A stretch of DNA of 64,000 nt from Acidovorax sp. A79. Lineage in GTDB: Bacteria; Pseudomonadota; Gammaproteobacteria; Burkholderiales; Burkholderiaceae_C. Location: assembly GCF_041154505.1 (NCBI RefSeq), contig NZ_AP028672.1, positions 682,001 to 746,000 on the forward strand, in the 5' to 3' direction. The notes beneath the pieces were generated by a model, which was given only the letters and a program-made list of their open reading frames with translations, did not search any database and was not told the origin of the DNA. A program made the translations under genes and the position numbers. Below are positions 33,494-42,495 of this stretch, in pieces. Each line of letters begins with the position of its first letter. Position 1 is the first letter of the stretch.

Positions 33494-34375
33494 GTGCTTT
33501 ATCTGCGGCAAATCCAGGAGGGCATCGATTTCATCGAAGCCCATCTCGAATCCGACATCCAGCTTTCCGAGGTGGCGCGGGCCGCGGGGATGAGCCAGTG
33601 GCACTTCCAGCGGATCTTCAAGGCGCTGACCAACGAAACCCTGAAGACCTACATCCGCTCGCGCCGGTTCTCGCGGGCGCTGGAGCAGTTGACCAGCACG
33701 CGGCTGAGCGTGCTCGACATCGCACTGGCGTCCGGGTACGAGACGCAGGAAAGCTTCACGCGCGCGTTTCGGGATTGCTTTCGGCTCACGCCGTCGCAGT
33801 ACCGCAAGATGGGCAACCGCTCGCTGTTCGTGCGCAAGATCCGGTTTGACGAAAGCTACCTCGCGCACATTCACCACAACATCTCCCTGGCACCCGACAT
33901 AAAGGAGCAGCCCGCCATGCAGCTGGTCGGGCTGCCCACGGACTACTACGGCATCGATTCCGAAAAGAACAACCTGGGCCAGAAGCTGCCGCCCCTGTGG
34001 GCGAAATTCCTGCCCCGGCTGGGCGAGATTGCGAACACCGTGCCCGGGGTCTGCTATGGCGTCGTGGCACCGGCGGGGCCCCACACGGAAGCGCTGCGCT
34101 ACCTGGCCTGCATCGAGGTGAAGGGCCCCGGCGCCTTGCCACCGGGCATGGTGGCCATGGAAATCCCCGCATCGACCTATGCGCGCTTCACCCACCGGGG
34201 CCCTGCGCAGAATGTCGATGCGACGGTGAACTACATCTACTCCAGCTGGCTGCTGTCGGCGGGCCCATCGCACACCCTGGGGCCGGATCTGGAAATCTAC
34301 GGTGCCCAGTACCACCCGACGTCCGGCGACTCGGTGATGCACTACGCGATCCCGATTGCCCGCCCCGCGCCCTGA
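33494..34375 (+). CDS. AraC-family regulator with GyrI-like effector domain
   Basis: The 293-residue protein has an AraC DNA-binding domain at the N-terminus, with helix-turn-helix units ASGYETQESFTRAFRDCFRLTPSQYR and LSEVARAAGMSQWHFQRIFK. A GyrI-like small-molecule domain of about 160 residues follows, ending in LEIYGAQYHP. This layout is that of SoxS/Rob-like multidrug sensors such as BmrR's ligand domain. The first codon is GTG; AGGAG-like bases are weak. It may control the SnoaL-like gene in front of it. Confidence 0.9.
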   Translation: MLYLRQIQEGIDFIEAHLESDIQLSEVARAAGMSQWHFQRIFKALTNETLKTYIRSRRFSRALEQLTSTRLSVLDIALASGYETQESFTRAFRDCFRLTPSQYRKMGNRSLFVRKIRFDESYLAHIHHNISLAPDIKEQPAMQLVGLPTDYYGIDSEKNNLGQKLPPLWAKFLPRLGEIANTVPGVCYGVVAPAGPHTEALRYLACIEVKGPGALPPGMVAMEIPASTYARFTHRGPAQNVDATVNYIYSSWLLSAGPSHTLGPDLEIYGAQYHPTSGDSVMHYAIPIARPAP

Positions 34376-34414
34376 GCGCCCCACTACAATGGCCCCGCGT
34401 TCCTTCTGGAACGC

Positions 34415-34505
34415 CCACGCTAGGGGTGTCGGGACCGGGCCACCGGAACCGACTGAGAGAGTCCCTTTGAACCTGATTGAGATCATCCTCGCGCAGGGAA
34501 GCACG
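34415..34505 (+). ncRNA. TPP riboswitch (THI element) before cytX
   Basis: The conserved THI blocks are present in order: gctAGGGGTG, ccgaCTGAGAGAGTCCC, TTTGAACCTGATtgagatCAT and CGCgCAGGGAAGCacg. The element ends about 85 bp before the chosen start of the permease gene. When bound by thiamin pyrophosphate it should lower expression. Confidence 0.93.
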
Positions 34506-34588
34506 TCCGCCTCGGCACAGCCCAGAATGAAATGACTTTGGGGTGCGCTGGCGGGCCGCCCCTGCTCTGTACTGCCACGGAGCCTGCC

Positions 34589-35869
34589 ATGTCCTCATCC
34601 CCCGCCGCGCCCGCCACCAACGAAGCGCTGGCCCCCGTCTCCCCCGACCGCCGCGTCTTCCAATGGCACGACCACGCCTCGCTCTGGTTCAGCCTGGGCG
34701 TGGGCCTGCTGGTCATGCAGGTGGGCGCCTACCTGATGCCCGCGCTGGGCACGCAAGAGGCGCTGATCGCCATCGTCTGCGGCTCCATCGTGGGCGCGGG
34801 CCTGCTGGGCTGGGTGGCCAAGCTGGGCTGCGACAGCGGCCTGGCCAGCGCCGGGCTGATGCATGCCGTCTATGGCAGCACGTTCGCCAGCCTGCCGATC
34901 GGCCTGAACATCGTGCAACTGGTCGGCTGGGGCACGTTCGAGCTGGTGGTGATGCGCGACGCTACGGTGGCCATCGGCCAGCAGTCCGGCACCATGGCTG
35001 GCGCGCATTGGCCCGTGCTGGCCACGCTGCTGTGGGGCGGCGTGGTGATGCTGCTCATCAGCGGATCGATGGTGCAGCTGGTGCGCAAGGTGATCGCGCG
35101 CGTGGCGCTGCCGCTGGTGGTGCTGTCGCTGCTGTGGCTGTCGTGGCAGTTCCTGTCGCTGGCGCAGGCCCAGGGTTTTGAAGCGCTGTGGACGCGCAAG
35201 GGCGAAGGCGGCATGGGCGTGCTGCCCGCGCTGGACCTGGTGATCGCGATGCCCATCTCGTGGCTGCCGCTGGTGGCCGACTATGCGCGCCACGGCAAGA
35301 ACGGCGGCTCCGCATTGCGCGGCACCTGGCTGGGCTATGCGCTGGCCAACATGTGGTGCTACACGCTCGGTGTGCTGGTGGCGTTGACCTTGCCGAGCAA
35401 GGACCTGGTGCAGGCCCTGCTGCTGGCCCAGGGCGGGCTGATCGCGCTGTCGCTGATCCTGATCGACGAGGTGGACAACGCCTATGGCGACACGTATTCG
35501 GGCGCGGTGTCGGCACACAGCCTGCTGCCGCGCTGGGGCGTACGCAAGTGGGGCCTGGCCATGGCTGTGGTGTGTACCGGCCTCGCGCTGGTGCTGCCCA
35601 TGCACAGCCTGGAGCCATTTTTGCTGCTGCTCAGCTCGGTGTTCGTGCCGCTGTTCGGCGTGATCCTGGGGCGGCTGGCCTTTGGCGCCAACGCAACCGC
35701 GCTGCTCGCTGCGGCACGCCGGGTGAACGCGGCCCCGGTGGCGATCTGGCTGGTGGGGATTGCCGTCTACCACCTGGCTCCGCAGGTGGTACCGGGCGCG
35801 GGCTCGGCGCTGCCGGCGCTGGCGTTCAGTTTTGTGCTGGCCTGGGCCACAGGGCCACGGGTGCGTTGA
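34589..35869 (+). CDS. cytX: Thiamin-regulated hydroxymethylpyrimidine permease CytX
   Basis: The 426-residue protein has about 12 membrane segments of the nucleobase-cation symporter 1 family. Segments include SLWFSLGVGLLVMQVGAYLMP at the start and ALDLVIAMPISWLPLVADYARHG in the middle. The TPP riboswitch in front identifies it as the HMP-uptake form CytX rather than a cytosine permease. The ATG at 34589 has GGAG six bases before it and is preferred over the ATG at 34532. Confidence 0.92.
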   Translation: MSSSPAAPATNEALAPVSPDRRVFQWHDHASLWFSLGVGLLVMQVGAYLMPALGTQEALIAIVCGSIVGAGLLGWVAKLGCDSGLASAGLMHAVYGSTFASLPIGLNIVQLVGWGTFELVVMRDATVAIGQQSGTMAGAHWPVLATLLWGGVVMLLISGSMVQLVRKVIARVALPLVVLSLLWLSWQFLSLAQAQGFEALWTRKGEGGMGVLPALDLVIAMPISWLPLVADYARHGKNGGSALRGTWLGYALANMWCYTLGVLVALTLPSKDLVQALLLAQGGLIALSLILIDEVDNAYGDTYSGAVSAHSLLPRWGVRKWGLAMAVVCTGLALVLPMHSLEPFLLLLSSVFVPLFGVILGRLAFGANATALLAAARRVNAAPVAIWLVGIAVYHLAPQVVPGAGSALPALAFSFVLAWATGPRVR

Positions 35870-35871
35870 AC

Positions 35872-35936
35872 CGCTATTGAATTGTGAGCATCTAGCGCTT
35901 GCTGGATAAGCGCCAGAGGCCAAAAACAATCAAACC
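35872..35936 (+). repeat. Dispersed repeat family A, copy 5
   Basis: The copy (gctattgaattgtgagcatc, hairpin AGCGCTT-loop-AAGCGC, agaggccaaaaacaatcaaa) fills the space between the convergent cytX and thiD genes and could act as a two-way terminator. Confidence 0.8.
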
Positions 35937-35937
35937 T

Positions 35938-36786
35938 TTAAAGCACCAGCTGCGCCACGGGCGCATGGCCGTGGTTGAGCGGGCCATGGCCACGGCCGGT
36001 GGTCACATCGGCCCCTGCGGCGATGGCGCCCAGAATGTAGGCACGCGCGCGCTCCACCGCCTGCTGCAAGGGCAGGCCCCGCGCCAGGTGTGCCGCGATG
36101 GCCGATGACAGGGTGCAGCCCGTGCCGTGCCCGTTGGGCGTGGCAATGCGTGCGGACTCCAGCCGCTGCCGCACGCCGCCGCGTGTGGCCAGGACATCCA
36201 CCACCCAGTCTCCGGGCAGGTGGCCGCCCTTGAGCAGCGCCGCCGGGGCGCCCAGGGCCAGCAGCCCGTCCACCGCAGCTGCCAGCGCATCCACGCCCTC
36301 GATCGTGCGCCCCAGCAGCCAGCCGGCCTCGTCCAGGTTGGGGGTGATCACCTCGGCCAGCGGAAACAGCTCCTGCACCAGCACGTTCACGGTTTCCGCG
36401 GCGATGAGCCGGTCGCCGCTGGTGGCCACCATCACCGGGTCGAGCACCACGTGCGGCAGCTGGTAGGTGCGGATGGCATCGGCCACCACGCGCACCACTT
36501 CGGGCGAATGCAACATGCCGATCTTGACCGCGTCCACGCCGATGTCCTGCACCACGGCATCGATCTGGGCCTTGAGCATCTCGGGCGGAATGCCGTGGAT
36601 GCCCGTGACGCCGCAGGTGTTCTGGGCCGTGATGGCGGTGATGGCCGTCATGCCGTAGCAGCCCAGGGCGCTGAAGGTCTTGAGGTCGGCCTGGATGCCC
36701 GCCCCGCCGCCGCTGTCGGAACCGGCGATGGAAAGCACGCGCACATAGCGGCGTGCTGCGGAGGTCGGGGGAATCAATGAAGTCAT
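35938..36786 (-). CDS. thiD: Hydroxymethylpyrimidine/phosphomethylpyrimidine kinase
   Basis: The 282-residue kinase phosphorylates HMP twice for thiamin synthesis. It has the ribokinase-like pattern SIAGSDSGGGAGIQADLKTFSALG, GMTAITAITAQNT, GMLHSPEVVR, PVMVATSGDRL and GTGCTLSSAIAAHLARG with the catalytic aspartate-equivalent region. It is transcribed away from the thiO operon, sharing the upstream region that holds the second TPP riboswitch on the other strand. Confidence 0.95.
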   Translation of the reverse strand: MTSLIPPTSAARRYVRVLSIAGSDSGGGAGIQADLKTFSALGCYGMTAITAITAQNTCGVTGIHGIPPEMLKAQIDAVVQDIGVDAVKIGMLHSPEVVRVVADAIRTYQLPHVVLDPVMVATSGDRLIAAETVNVLVQELFPLAEVITPNLDEAGWLLGRTIEGVDALAAAVDGLLALGAPAALLKGGHLPGDWVVDVLATRGGVRQRLESARIATPNGHGTGCTLSSAIAAHLARGLPLQQAVERARAYILGAIAAGADVTTGRGHGPLNHGHAPVAQLVL

Positions 36787-36860
36787 GGCAAAAATTATGG
36801 CCTATGCGTTAGCGCAAAAAGAGCTGCCGCGGGTTGTGCTGTAATTGATTTTTCCGGACG

Positions 36861-37005
36861 AAACAGGGGTGTCCCGCGGCCGAGAACTGAACAGGTTCTT
36901 GGGTGCGCGACTGAGAAATACCCTGGGGCACCACAGAACACTGCGCACCGCGCGGCGCGTACTGGCCCCGCTACCCGATCCAGGTCATGCTGGCGTGGGG
37001 AGTTT
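36861..37005 (+). ncRNA. TPP riboswitch (THI element) before thiO
   Basis: The THI blocks are aaacAGGGGTGtc, gcgaCTGAGAaataCCC, and acCCGATccaggTCATGCTGGCGtgGGGAG. A long extra arm (cgcaccgcgcggcgcg region) sits between them, as in extended P3 stems. It ends about 65 bp before the thiO ATG. Confidence 0.88.
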
Positions 37006-37072
37006 CCAAGAGCGGCCCTGCCCCCGTTTTGTCCATGGTTGCCAGCCAACACACAGACAGACAGACGGACTT

Positions 37073-38197
37073 ATGCCACTTCAACCCTCTTCTTTTGCCA
37101 TTCTGGGCGCGGGCCTCATGGGCCGATTGCTGGCGGTGGAGCTGGCCCGCCAGGGGCACCGTGTGGACATCTATGACGCGGGCAGCCCGGCCGCCGAGCA
37201 TTCGGCCGCGACCGTGGCCGCCGCCATGCTGGCGCCGCTGGCCGAATCGGCCATCACCGAGCCCGGCGTGGTGCGCATGGGCCACCATGCCCTCACCCGC
37301 TGGCCGCAGCTGCTGGCGGCGCTGGCCGAGCCCGTGTTCTTCCAGCAGGCCGGCACGCTCATCGTGTGGCACCGGCAGGACGCGGCCGAAGCCCAGCGGC
37401 TCACGCGCCAGCTGGAGGCCAACCAGCACACGGTGCCCGAGCTGCCCGCGCTGCAAAAGCTCGACGGCGCCGCGCTGGCCCAGGCGGAGCCCACGCTGGC
37501 GCAGCGCTTTGCGCAGGGGCTGTACCTGCCCGGTGAAGGCCAGCTCGACAACCGGCAGCTGCTGGCAGCCCTGGTGGTGGAAATGCAGCGGCTGTCCGTG
37601 CGCGCGCACTGGCACGCGCCCCGGTCGCCCGAGGCCTTTGCGCCCGGCGCCCCCGGCCAGCCCGACTGGGTGCTGGACTGCCGCGGCCTCGGTGCCAGGG
37701 CCCAATGGCCCGCGTTGCGGGGTGTGCGGGGCGAGGTGGTGCGCATCCACGCACCGGATGTCACGCTGCAGCGCCCCACGCGGCTGGTGCACCCGCGCTA
37801 CCCGATCTACATCGCGCCCAAACAAGACCATCTGTTCGTGATCGGCGCGACCGAGATCGAATCGGACGACCTCTCGCCCGCCAGCGTGCGATCGACGCTG
37901 GAGCTGCTCTCCGCCGCCTACGCCGTGCACCCCGGCTTCGCGGAAGGCCGCATCCTGGAGCTGGCCACGCAGTGCCGCCCCACGCTGCCCGACAACCTGC
38001 CCGCCATCCGCCAGCCGCGCCGGGGCGTGCTGGAGATCAATGGACTGTACCGCCACGGCTTCATGATCGCGCCGGCGATGCTGGATGTGACGCTGGAAGT
38101 GCTGAACGCGGGACAATCGCAGCTTTCGCAACGTTTTGACCTCGCGCTGGACCTGAAACCCGCCTCCCAGTCCAGCGCGGCCGCTGCCTTCGCATGA
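37073..38197 (+). CDS. thiO: Glycine oxidase-type FAD enzyme of thiamin synthesis
   Basis: The 374-residue oxidase makes iminoglycine for the thiazole. It has the FAD motif ILGAGLMGRLLAVELARQGH, the TVAAAMLAPLAE region typical of ThiO, GVRGEVVRI, and RPTLPDNLPAIRQ followed by NGLYRHGFMIAPA. The frame is open upstream through the riboswitch, so the ATG at 37073 behind the riboswitch is taken as start. It overlaps thiS by four bases. Confidence 0.94.
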   Translation: MPLQPSSFAILGAGLMGRLLAVELARQGHRVDIYDAGSPAAEHSAATVAAAMLAPLAESAITEPGVVRMGHHALTRWPQLLAALAEPVFFQQAGTLIVWHRQDAAEAQRLTRQLEANQHTVPELPALQKLDGAALAQAEPTLAQRFAQGLYLPGEGQLDNRQLLAALVVEMQRLSVRAHWHAPRSPEAFAPGAPGQPDWVLDCRGLGARAQWPALRGVRGEVVRIHAPDVTLQRPTRLVHPRYPIYIAPKQDHLFVIGATEIESDDLSPASVRSTLELLSAAYAVHPGFAEGRILELATQCRPTLPDNLPAIRQPRRGVLEINGLYRHGFMIAPAMLDVTLEVLNAGQSQLSQRFDLALDLKPASQSSAAAAFA

Positions 38198-38391
38198 ACA
38201 TCTCCATCAACCAGATCCCGCATGAACTGCCCGAAGGGGCCACCGTGGCCGATGCCGTGGCCGCCATCGCGGCACGCCCTCCGTTTGCGGTGGCCGTGAA
38301 CACCCACTTTGTGCCCAACACCCGCTACGCCGCGCAGGCCCTGCAGCCCGGCGACCGCGTGGAAATCATCTCGCCCGTGACGGGGGGCTGA
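38194..38391 (+). CDS. thiS: Thiamin sulfur-carrier protein
   Basis: The 65-residue ubiquitin-like protein ends in the required Gly-Gly (SPVTGG), which is adenylated and thiocarboxylated to donate sulfur to the thiazole. The start overlaps the thiO stop. No thiF or other activating enzyme gene lies in the window. Confidence 0.94.
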   Translation: MNISINQIPHELPEGATVADAVAAIAARPPFAVAVNTHFVPNTRYAAQALQPGDRVEIISPVTGG

Positions 38392-38412
38392 CCCCCGGCC
38401 TTCTTTCTTGAG

Positions 38413-38472
38413 ACAAATTGGCCCTTGGCGCTTTTCCACAAAGCGCTAGCAGCTATTAAAAAGATAGTAAAT
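38413..38472 (-). repeat. Dispersed repeat family A, copy 6
   Basis: On the minus strand it reads tttactatctttttaatagc, tgctAGCGCTTTgtggAAAAGCGCC and aagggccaatttg. It fills the gap between thiS and thiG, against the direction of transcription, and ends two bases before the thiG ATG. Confidence 0.8.
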
Positions 38473-38474
38473 TC

Positions 38475-39287
38475 ATGACCACCTCGACGCTCCAAGACCC
38501 CCTGGTGCTGTACGGCCAGCAGTTCGCCAGCCGCCTGCTGCTGGGCACCTCGCGCTACCCATCCCCTGCGGTGCTCGAAGCCGCCGTGCTGCGCGCGCAG
38601 CCCGCCATGGTCACCGCGTCATTGCGCCGCCAGGGCAGCAACCCGGCCGAAAGCGGCAGCAGCTTCTGGGAGCTGCTGCGCAAGCTCAACGTGCCCGTGC
38701 TGCCCAACACCGCCGGCTGCCACAGCGCGCAAGAGGCCATCACCACCGCGCAGATGGCGCGCGAGGTGTTCAACACGCCGTGGATCAAGCTGGAGCTGAT
38801 CGGCGACGACTACACGCTGCAGCCCGACACGCTGAACCTGGTGGGCGTGGCGGAACACCTCATCAAGGAAGGTTTTCAGGTGCTGCCGTACTGCACGGAA
38901 GACCTGGTGCTGTGCCAGCGGCTCGTCGATGTGGGCTGCCAGGCCGTCATGCCCTGGGCAGCGCCCATCGGCACCGGGCGTGGCCCCGTGAACCCCTATG
39001 CACTGCAGACGCTGCGCGAGCGCCTGGACGTGCCCATGCTCGTGGATGCGGGCCTGGGCCTGCCGTCGCATGCCTGCCAGGTGATGGAATGGGGCTATGA
39101 CGGCGTGCTGCTGAACACCGCCGTGGCCCTGGCGCAGGACCCGGTGGCCATGGCGGGCGCGTTCGCCGACGCCGTGAATGCCGGGCGTGCCGCGCGCAAG
39201 GCCGGTGCCATGGCGGCGCAGGAGGCCGCCCAGCCCAGCACCCCCGTGCTCGGCACCCCCTTCTGGCACCATGAACAACATGCGTGA
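38475..39287 (+). CDS. thiG: Thiazole synthase
   Basis: The 270-residue TIM-barrel enzyme joins iminoglycine, DXP and the ThiS thiocarboxylate. It has [13 protein letters not shown] with the family start, [30 protein letters not shown] with the Schiff-base lysine, [13 protein letters not shown], and [30 protein letters not shown]. No ribosome site is visible because a family A repeat ends two bases before the ATG. It overlaps thiE by 17 bases. Confidence 0.95.
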   Translation: MTTSTLQDPLVLYGQQFASRLLLGTSRYPSPAVLEAAVLRAQPAMVTASLRRQGSNPAESGSSFWELLRKLNVPVLPNTAGCHSAQEAITTAQMAREVFNTPWIKLELIGDDYTLQPDTLNLVGVAEHLIKEGFQVLPYCTEDLVLCQRLVDVGCQAVMPWAAPIGTGRGPVNPYALQTLRERLDVPMLVDAGLGLPSHACQVMEWGYDGVLLNTAVALAQDPVAMAGAFADAVNAGRAARKAGAMAAQEAAQPSTPVLGTPFWHHEQHA

Positions 39288-40182
39288 CGACACCAGCGCC
39301 ATGGTGCAGGCCCTTCTTGCGCACCACGCCCCCACCTTCGCGGGCTTTGGCGCCGAGCCTGTCCCGGAGCCCACGCGGCAGGAACCCGCCTACCTGGCAG
39401 CCCTGCAGGCCTGCAGCACGCTGGGCTTCATTGCCCACGACGCGGAATGCCTGGCCCAGGCCTGGATGGCGCAGAGCCTGCGCACGGGCGCCTTCCAGCC
39501 AGCCCAGTGGCCCGACGAGCCACAGGACTTTGGCCTGGTGCCCCGGCCGCGCGCCGATGCGTTCGCCCCCTGCCCGGAAAGGCTGGGCCTGTACGCCGTG
39601 CTGCCGGATGCCGGCTGGGTGGGCCGCATGGCCCGCGCGGGCGTGCCCACGGTGCAGCTGCGCTTCAAATCCGCCGACGAGCACGCGATTGCGCAGGAGG
39701 TCCACGCCGCCGTGCAGGCGGTCGAGGGCACGGGCGCCCTGCTGTTCATCAATGACCATTGGCGCGTGGCCATCCAGGCGGGCGCCTACGGCATCCACCT
39801 GGGCCAGGAAGACCTGGATGCACTGGCCCCCGACGAGCTTCGGGCGCTGCGCGCTTCGGGCCTGCGCCTGGGGGTCAGCACCCATGGCTACGCGGAAATG
39901 GTGCGCGCAGATGCCGTGGGGCCCAGCTACATTGCCATGGGTGCCGTGTTTCCCACCACCCTCAAGAAGATGGCCACCGCGCCACAGGGCGTGGGCCGGC
40001 TGGGTGCCTATGCGCGCCTGCTGCGCCACTACCCCCAGGTGGCCATTGGCGGCATCGGGGCGGAGCAGTTTGCCCAGGTGCGCGCCACGGGCGTGGGGTC
40101 CATCGCCGTCGTGCGGGCCATCGTCAATGCCTCCGACCCCGAAGCCACGGCCGCGCAGCTCATGCGCGGGATGGTGGAGTAA
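39271..40182 (+). CDS. thiE: Thiamin-phosphate synthase with N-terminal extension
   Basis: The C-terminal about 200 residues form Thi[80 protein letters not shown] and [14 protein letters not shown]. The N-terminal about 100 residues have no ThiE counterpart and include [20 protein letters not shown]. The family is normally about 210 residues, here 303. The start at 39271 (MNNMRDD) overlaps thiG; the second ATG at 39280 is equally possible. Confidence 0.93.
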   Translation: MNNMRDDTSAMVQALLAHHAPTFAGFGAEPVPEPTRQEPAYLAALQACSTLGFIAHDAECLAQAWMAQSLRTGAFQPAQWPDEPQDFGLVPRPRADAFAPCPERLGLYAVLPDAGWVGRMARAGVPTVQLRFKSADEHAIAQEVHAAVQAVEGTGALLFINDHWRVAIQAGAYGIHLGQEDLDALAPDELRALRASGLRLGVSTHGYAEMVRADAVGPSYIAMGAVFPTTLKKMATAPQGVGRLGAYARLLRHYPQVAIGGIGAEQFAQVRATGVGSIAVVRAIVNASDPEATAAQLMRGMVE

Positions 40183-40221
40183 GGCCAGGCCCGCGGGGGC
40201 CGGAGGGCGAGCCGCCGCGGC

Positions 40222-42423
40222 CTAGCTGCGGTCGGCCTTCTTCTGCTCCAGCTCCAGCCGCAGCTCCACCAGGTCGTTGTCCATGCCGAAGCCCACCGCC
40301 TGGCCCGAGGACGGTGGTGCGGTCACGGGCACGGGCGGCAAATCGCTGAGCGTCAGGTGGGGCGGCTCCGAGAGATCGAGGTCCAGCGGCGCACCCCGGG
40401 TGTCAGCGTCGGGCATGGAAGGCGCGGTGGCCGCCAGTTCCTGCGGCGGCCATCCTGTGGCCGAAGGCATTTCGCCCAGATCGAACTCCAGGCTCGCGGA
40501 CAGCGAATCCAGCGGCAGGCCGCCCCCCGCTGTGCTTGCCGGCGCCACGGGCGGCGCTGCCAGCACCTGCGCGTCGACACGCGGCTCGGCCAGTGGCGTG
40601 GTGCGCTTGCGGGGCGCCGGCGCGCCCCGGGCGCTTGCCGGGGTGGTCTGCGCGATGGCCAGCAGCAGCAGCAGGTCGTCGTAGGCCGCCAGATCAAACG
40701 GCTCCACCGACGCGGCGCCGTCCTGCCGGAACAGCAATTTCTCCAGCAGCCCGAGCACGGAGGGAGAGGTCCATTCGGCCTCGATCTCCGCCAGCGCATC
40801 GGTGTAGTGATAGAGCATGCGGCCGGTGCGGTGGAAGCCGGTAAATTCGGGCACCTGCGCATTGAACGAGCGCATGAACTGGGCGCGCAGTTGCGAGAAC
40901 TCCTCCACCCGGCTCAGCGTGTGATAAAGCCGCAGAAGCTCCAGATACGCCAGGGGCGAGGTATCGCCCCGCTCGGCGATGTGCTTCTTGAGCACCTCGA
41001 TGGCCTGCTGGTGCTCCCCCACCGAAATGAAGAACTCGGCCTGCTGCTGAATGTCGAAGAGCTCTTCGGGGCTGACGATGTGCAGCACGGGCTGGGGCGG
41101 TGCTGCAGCGGGGGGCGGGCTGGCCGGCAGCGGCGCGGGCGCACTCGGCACGGGGGCGGTGGCCACGAAGGCGGGCCCGGGCGCCGCGGTTGCGGTGGAA
41201 GCCACTGCCGCCGCTTCGGAAGCCGGGGACTCGCCGGATGACAGCCAGGCATCGCCCGGATGGGGCGCAAGTCCCAGGGCGGCTTCGTGCGCGGCCATCG
41301 CATCGCGCCCGCCCAGCGCCGCCACGGAATCGCGCCACGCGCGCACCGCCTTGTCGGAGGCGCTGCGCAAGCGCGTCCATGTCCACGCCGCGAGCAGCAA
41401 TGCAAGCAACAGCAAGCCGCCCAGCACATACACCACCGTGGCCGGGAATCTGTCGTTCTCGGCCAGTTCCAGCTGCTGCTGCAACTGCGCCGCGCTGGCC
41501 CGGTCGCGGGCCGCCTGCGCACGCAGCGTGGCCACATCGTTCTCCAGCGCCTTGAGCCGGCCGCTGTCCTGGCGGGCATCATCCGGCTGGGCATTCAGCG
41601 CCTTCCACACGGCGGCGGCCTCGGTGCGCTGCGCGGAGGCTTGCTCCGAAGGAAGGGCCAACAACCCGGGCGATGAACGCAATGCCACCGGCCGGTCCAC
41701 CCAGATATCGAGCGGCTCGACCACGAGCCGGGCCTGGTCCGCAGGCCTTGCCACCTGCGCCGTGCCCTTGGCCGGGGGCAACGCGGCGCTGGCCGGGGGC
41801 CGTGCCGTGCCGCGCGCTGGCTGCCGTGCGGGCGCACTGCGGGAAACGGGCTCCGCCGCGCCGGCGGGAGGCGGTGCCGTGGCGGACCGGATCACGGAAG
41901 GCAATGGTGGAGAAGGTGCCGCCGCGGGTGCTGCCGGCCTGGCCGCTCGCTGGCCCGCCGCGCCCGGGGACGCACCGGGGGCCTCCGTGCCACCTTCGGG
42001 GAAAGAAGGCAGCCGCGCGACATCGATCGGCGCCGCCGACCGGGCCATCGTGACGGGAAGTTCCGCAAGAAAAGTGTAGGTGCGCGTGACCTTGCCCGTG
42101 CATCCCGCCGACAAGGTGACCAGCAACACAGGCTCATCCACCGCGATGGCCGCCTGCACCCGCACGGCCGGTGAACGCCCGCGCATGTCGGGCAGGGGCA
42201 CGACACGCACCCTGGCATCGCCAACCGGCGTATCCCCCGCCTTCAGCTGCGCCGTCACACAGGAAGAGGCCACGTCCGTGCCTGGATCGGGCTGCACATC
42301 GAACGACAGATCCACCGGTGCACCCAACACCACCGTGCCTCTGCTGCCTCCCAGCGAAAGTGCCGAGGCGCCCGCAGCAACCACCCACAGACCGGTCCCA
42401 AAAATGGTGTTACGGATTTTCAC
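40222..42423 (-). CDS. FimV-like membrane protein with coiled coil and C-terminal repeats
   Basis: The 733-residue protein has an N-terminal hydrophobic signal (IFGTGLWVVAAGASALSLGG) and a beta-rich domain of about 120 residues. A long proline/alanine-rich linker and a coiled coil (LKALENDVATLRAQAARDRA) follow, then a membrane segment (VVYVLGGLLLLALLLAAWTW). The cytoplasmic part has TPR-like helices (AEFFISVGEHQQAIEVLKKHI) and an acidic tail. This order matches FimV/HubP polar organisers, although I see no LysM motif. The GTG at 42423 is the likely start; the frame continues upstream as antisense to the 3-hydroxyacyl-CoA dehydrogenase gene. Confidence 0.8.
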   Translation of the reverse strand: MKIRNTIFGTGLWVVAAGASALSLGGSRGTVVLGAPVDLSFDVQPDPGTDVASSCVTAQLKAGDTPVGDARVRVVPLPDMRGRSPAVRVQAAIAVDEPVLLVTLSAGCTGKVTRTYTFLAELPVTMARSAAPIDVARLPSFPEGGTEAPGASPGAAGQRAARPAAPAAAPSPPLPSVIRSATAPPPAGAAEPVSRSAPARQPARGTARPPASAALPPAKGTAQVARPADQARLVVEPLDIWVDRPVALRSSPGLLALPSEQASAQRTEAAAVWKALNAQPDDARQDSGRLKALENDVATLRAQAARDRASAAQLQQQLELAENDRFPATVVYVLGGLLLLALLLAAWTWTRLRSASDKAVRAWRDSVAALGGRDAMAAHEAALGLAPHPGDAWLSSGESPASEAAAVASTATAAPGPAFVATAPVPSAPAPLPASPPPAAAPPQPVLHIVSPEELFDIQQQAEFFISVGEHQQAIEVLKKHIAERGDTSPLAYLELLRLYHTLSRVEEFSQLRAQFMRSFNAQVPEFTGFHRTGRMLYHYTDALAEIEAEWTSPSVLGLLEKLLFRQDGAASVEPFDLAAYDDLLLLLAIAQTTPASARGAPAPRKRTTPLAEPRVDAQVLAAPPVAPASTAGGGLPLDSLSASLEFDLGEMPSATGWPPQELAATAPSMPDADTRGAPLDLDLSEPPHLTLSDLPPVPVTAPPSSGQAVGFGMDNDLVELRLELEQKKADRS

Positions 42424-42495
42424 AATAAATTCTGTTTTTGGCGCAGCCCATTCTTGCACATAAGTCCCACGCAACGCCACAGCCATAATGGCGCT

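Noticed and set aside
36845..37072. Upstream extension of the thiO frame
   Set aside because: This stretch is the TPP riboswitch; the FAD motif and normal length fit the ATG at 37073.
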